From Arthrobacter sp. KBS0703 (lineage in GTDB: Bacteria > Actinomycetota > Actinomycetes > Actinomycetales > Micrococcaceae), in contig NZ_MVDG02000001.1 of assembly GCF_002008315.2 (NCBI RefSeq), forward strand, positions 2,170,001 to 2,234,000: a stretch of 64,000 nt of DNA. The letters are read 5' to 3'. Positions within the stretch are counted from its first letter, which is position 1; each line of letters begins with the position of its first letter. This document shows positions 63,164 through 64,000 of this stretch, in pieces. The notes under the pieces are model-generated. The model ran no database searches. It saw only the letters and a program-made list of their open reading frames with translations, and had not been told where the DNA came from. Made by a program: the position numbers and the translations under genes.

Positions 63164-64000
63164 TCAGGCAGAGCGGGAAGTGCCGACGTCGTTCCCGTCG
63201 CCGGAGTCCCGCCCGGATTCCCCATCCGGTACGTCCTCAGACCCTGCGGGCGCATCGTCCGGTCCCTGCGCGGGCCCCGCCGCCTCGGGTTCGGGCTCGG
63301 GTTCGGGCTCGGCTGCGGTCTGGGCAGGGCCAGCGCCGGCGACTGCCGGGGCGGCGGTGGCCTTCCCGGCCAGCTGCAGCTTGACGACGGCGGCGTATTC
63401 GTCGACGTATTCCTGCCCGGAGAGCCGCATGAGCTCATACATGATCTCGTCGGTCACAGACCGCTGGATCAGCCGGTCTTCGGCCATGCCCTGATAGCGG
63501 CTGAAGTCCAGCGGTTCGCCGAAGATCATGCCGATCCGGCGGATATTGGGCAGCCGTTTTCCGATCGGCTGGACCTTGTCGGTTCCGATCATCGCCACGG
63601 GAATGACCGGAACGCCGGCCGCTAGCGCAAGGCGGGCTACCCCGACCTTCCCGCGGTAGAGCCGCCCGTCCGGGCTGCGCGTGCCCTCGGGGTAGATGCC
63701 CAACAGTCCGCCGCCGGTCAGCACATCCATGCCGGCCTCCAATGACGCGGCGGAGGCGGCACCGCCGGAGCGGTCCATGGGGAGCTGGTTGGTGAGCCGG
63801 AAAAACAAGGCGGTCAGCCGGCCCCTGAGGCCGGTGCCGGTGAAGTACTCCGATTTGGCCAGGAAGATGACGGGCCGCTGCACCATGAGCGGCATGAAGA
63901 TGGAATCCGAAAACGACAGGTGGTTCGAGGCAATAATCGCCGCGCCTTCAGCCGGAACGTTGTCCAGTCCCTTGACCCATGGCCGGAAGAGCGTGCGGAG
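63164..64000 (-). CDS. PlsC-type lysophospholipid acyltransferase, cut by the window edge
   Basis: Acyl-CoA-dependent acylation of (lyso)phosphatidate at the membrane. The frame is open to the window edge, so the amino end is outside. Present: the catalytic NHLSFSD (HX4D), the substrate motif IYPEGTRSPDG, and RGKVGVARLALAAGVPVIPVAMIG. The carboxy tail from about 63164 to 63360 is low complexity (Glu/Pro/Ala/Gly-rich, with a PEPEPEPE run) and probably disordered. It corresponds in position to Rv2182c. Confidence 0.9.
   Translation of the reverse strand, partial: LRTLFRPWVKGLDNVPAEGAAIIASNHLSFSDSIFMPLMVQRPVIFLAKSEYFTGTGLRGRLTALFFRLTNQLPMDRSGGAASAASLEAGMDVLTGGGLLGIYPEGTRSPDGRLYRGKVGVARLALAAGVPVIPVAMIGTDKVQPIGKRLPNIRRIGMIFGEPLDFSRYQGMAEDRLIQRSVTDEIMYELMRLSGQEYVDEYAAVVKLQLAGKATAAPAVAGAGPAQTAAEPEPEPEPEAAGPAQGPDDAPAGSEDVPDGESGRDSGDGNDVGTSRSA

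Overview
The window is a GC-rich stretch of chromosome from a high-GC Gram-positive bacterium. It is most likely a Micrococcaceae member of the Arthrobacter/Pseudarthrobacter type. The reasons are two glutamine synthetases flanking an adenylyltransferase (GlnE), a polyphosphate glucokinase, a DivIVA/Wag31 homologue, a Rv2175c-type DNA-binding protein, a MurE with a lysine-type substrate motif, and many GTG/TTG starts. The genus is an inference. Almost everything is core genome. I found no prophage, CRISPR array, insertion sequence, rRNA or tRNA.

The loudest repeat in the window is not biology. A 38-bp palindrome built from two inverted 19-bp Tn5 mosaic ends (the Nextera mate-pair junction adapter) occurs complete or nearly complete seven times, and as a single half three times. 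It interrupts sucB (twice), a tricorn protease (three times), a kinase locus, hisD, ftsZ, murC and a PASTA kinase. Around it, short stretches of real sequence are missing. Further one-base indels break sucB, the tricorn gene and pgeF. These genes are probably intact in the organism.

Layout. 1-12.5 kb: sucB (2-oxoacid dehydrogenase E2), a small membrane protein, OsmC, tricorn protease, a TIGR01777 reductase, a kinase, lipB-lipA (which supply the lipoate that SucB carries), DUF4191 and DUF3817 proteins. 12.5-22.6 kb: nitrogen assimilation, with an RDD protein, glnA1 behind a textbook four-part GlnR box, small proteins, a GNAT and a VOC protein, then glnE, glnA2 and panB. 22.6-33.4 kb: a SPOR-like microprotein, map, ppgK, nrdR, hisD, a flavin reductase, dnaE, an RluD-family synthase and lspA. 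33.4-53.2 kb: a complete division and cell wall (dcw) cluster on the minus strand, mraZ-rsmH-ftsL-pbpB-murE-murF-mraY-murD-ftsW-murG-murC-ftsQ-ftsZ-pgeF-yggS-sepF-yggT-divIVA. 53.5-64 kb: DUF3040, dinB, a lipoprotein, a polyprenyl synthase, Rv2175c, a LysM/transglycosylase, a PASTA kinase, class II DAHP synthase and a PlsC acyltransferase (cut by the window edge).

Two blocks follow the gene order of Mycobacterium tuberculosis Rv2215-Rv2225 and Rv2145c-Rv2182c (gene numbers from memory). The most interesting signals are regulatory. (i) Six GTNAC-like pentamers with an exact 9-bp period lie upstream of the LysM/transglycosylase gene and resemble an MtrA operator. (ii) There is a perfect-spacing GlnR box upstream of glnA1. 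(iii) There is a three-copy, 10-bp-period MraZ box upstream of mraZ. (iv) Thirteen genes have a TANNNT -10 hexamer ending exactly 6 or 7 nt before the start codon, which predicts leaderless mRNAs. I found no convincing new enzymatic or defence system.
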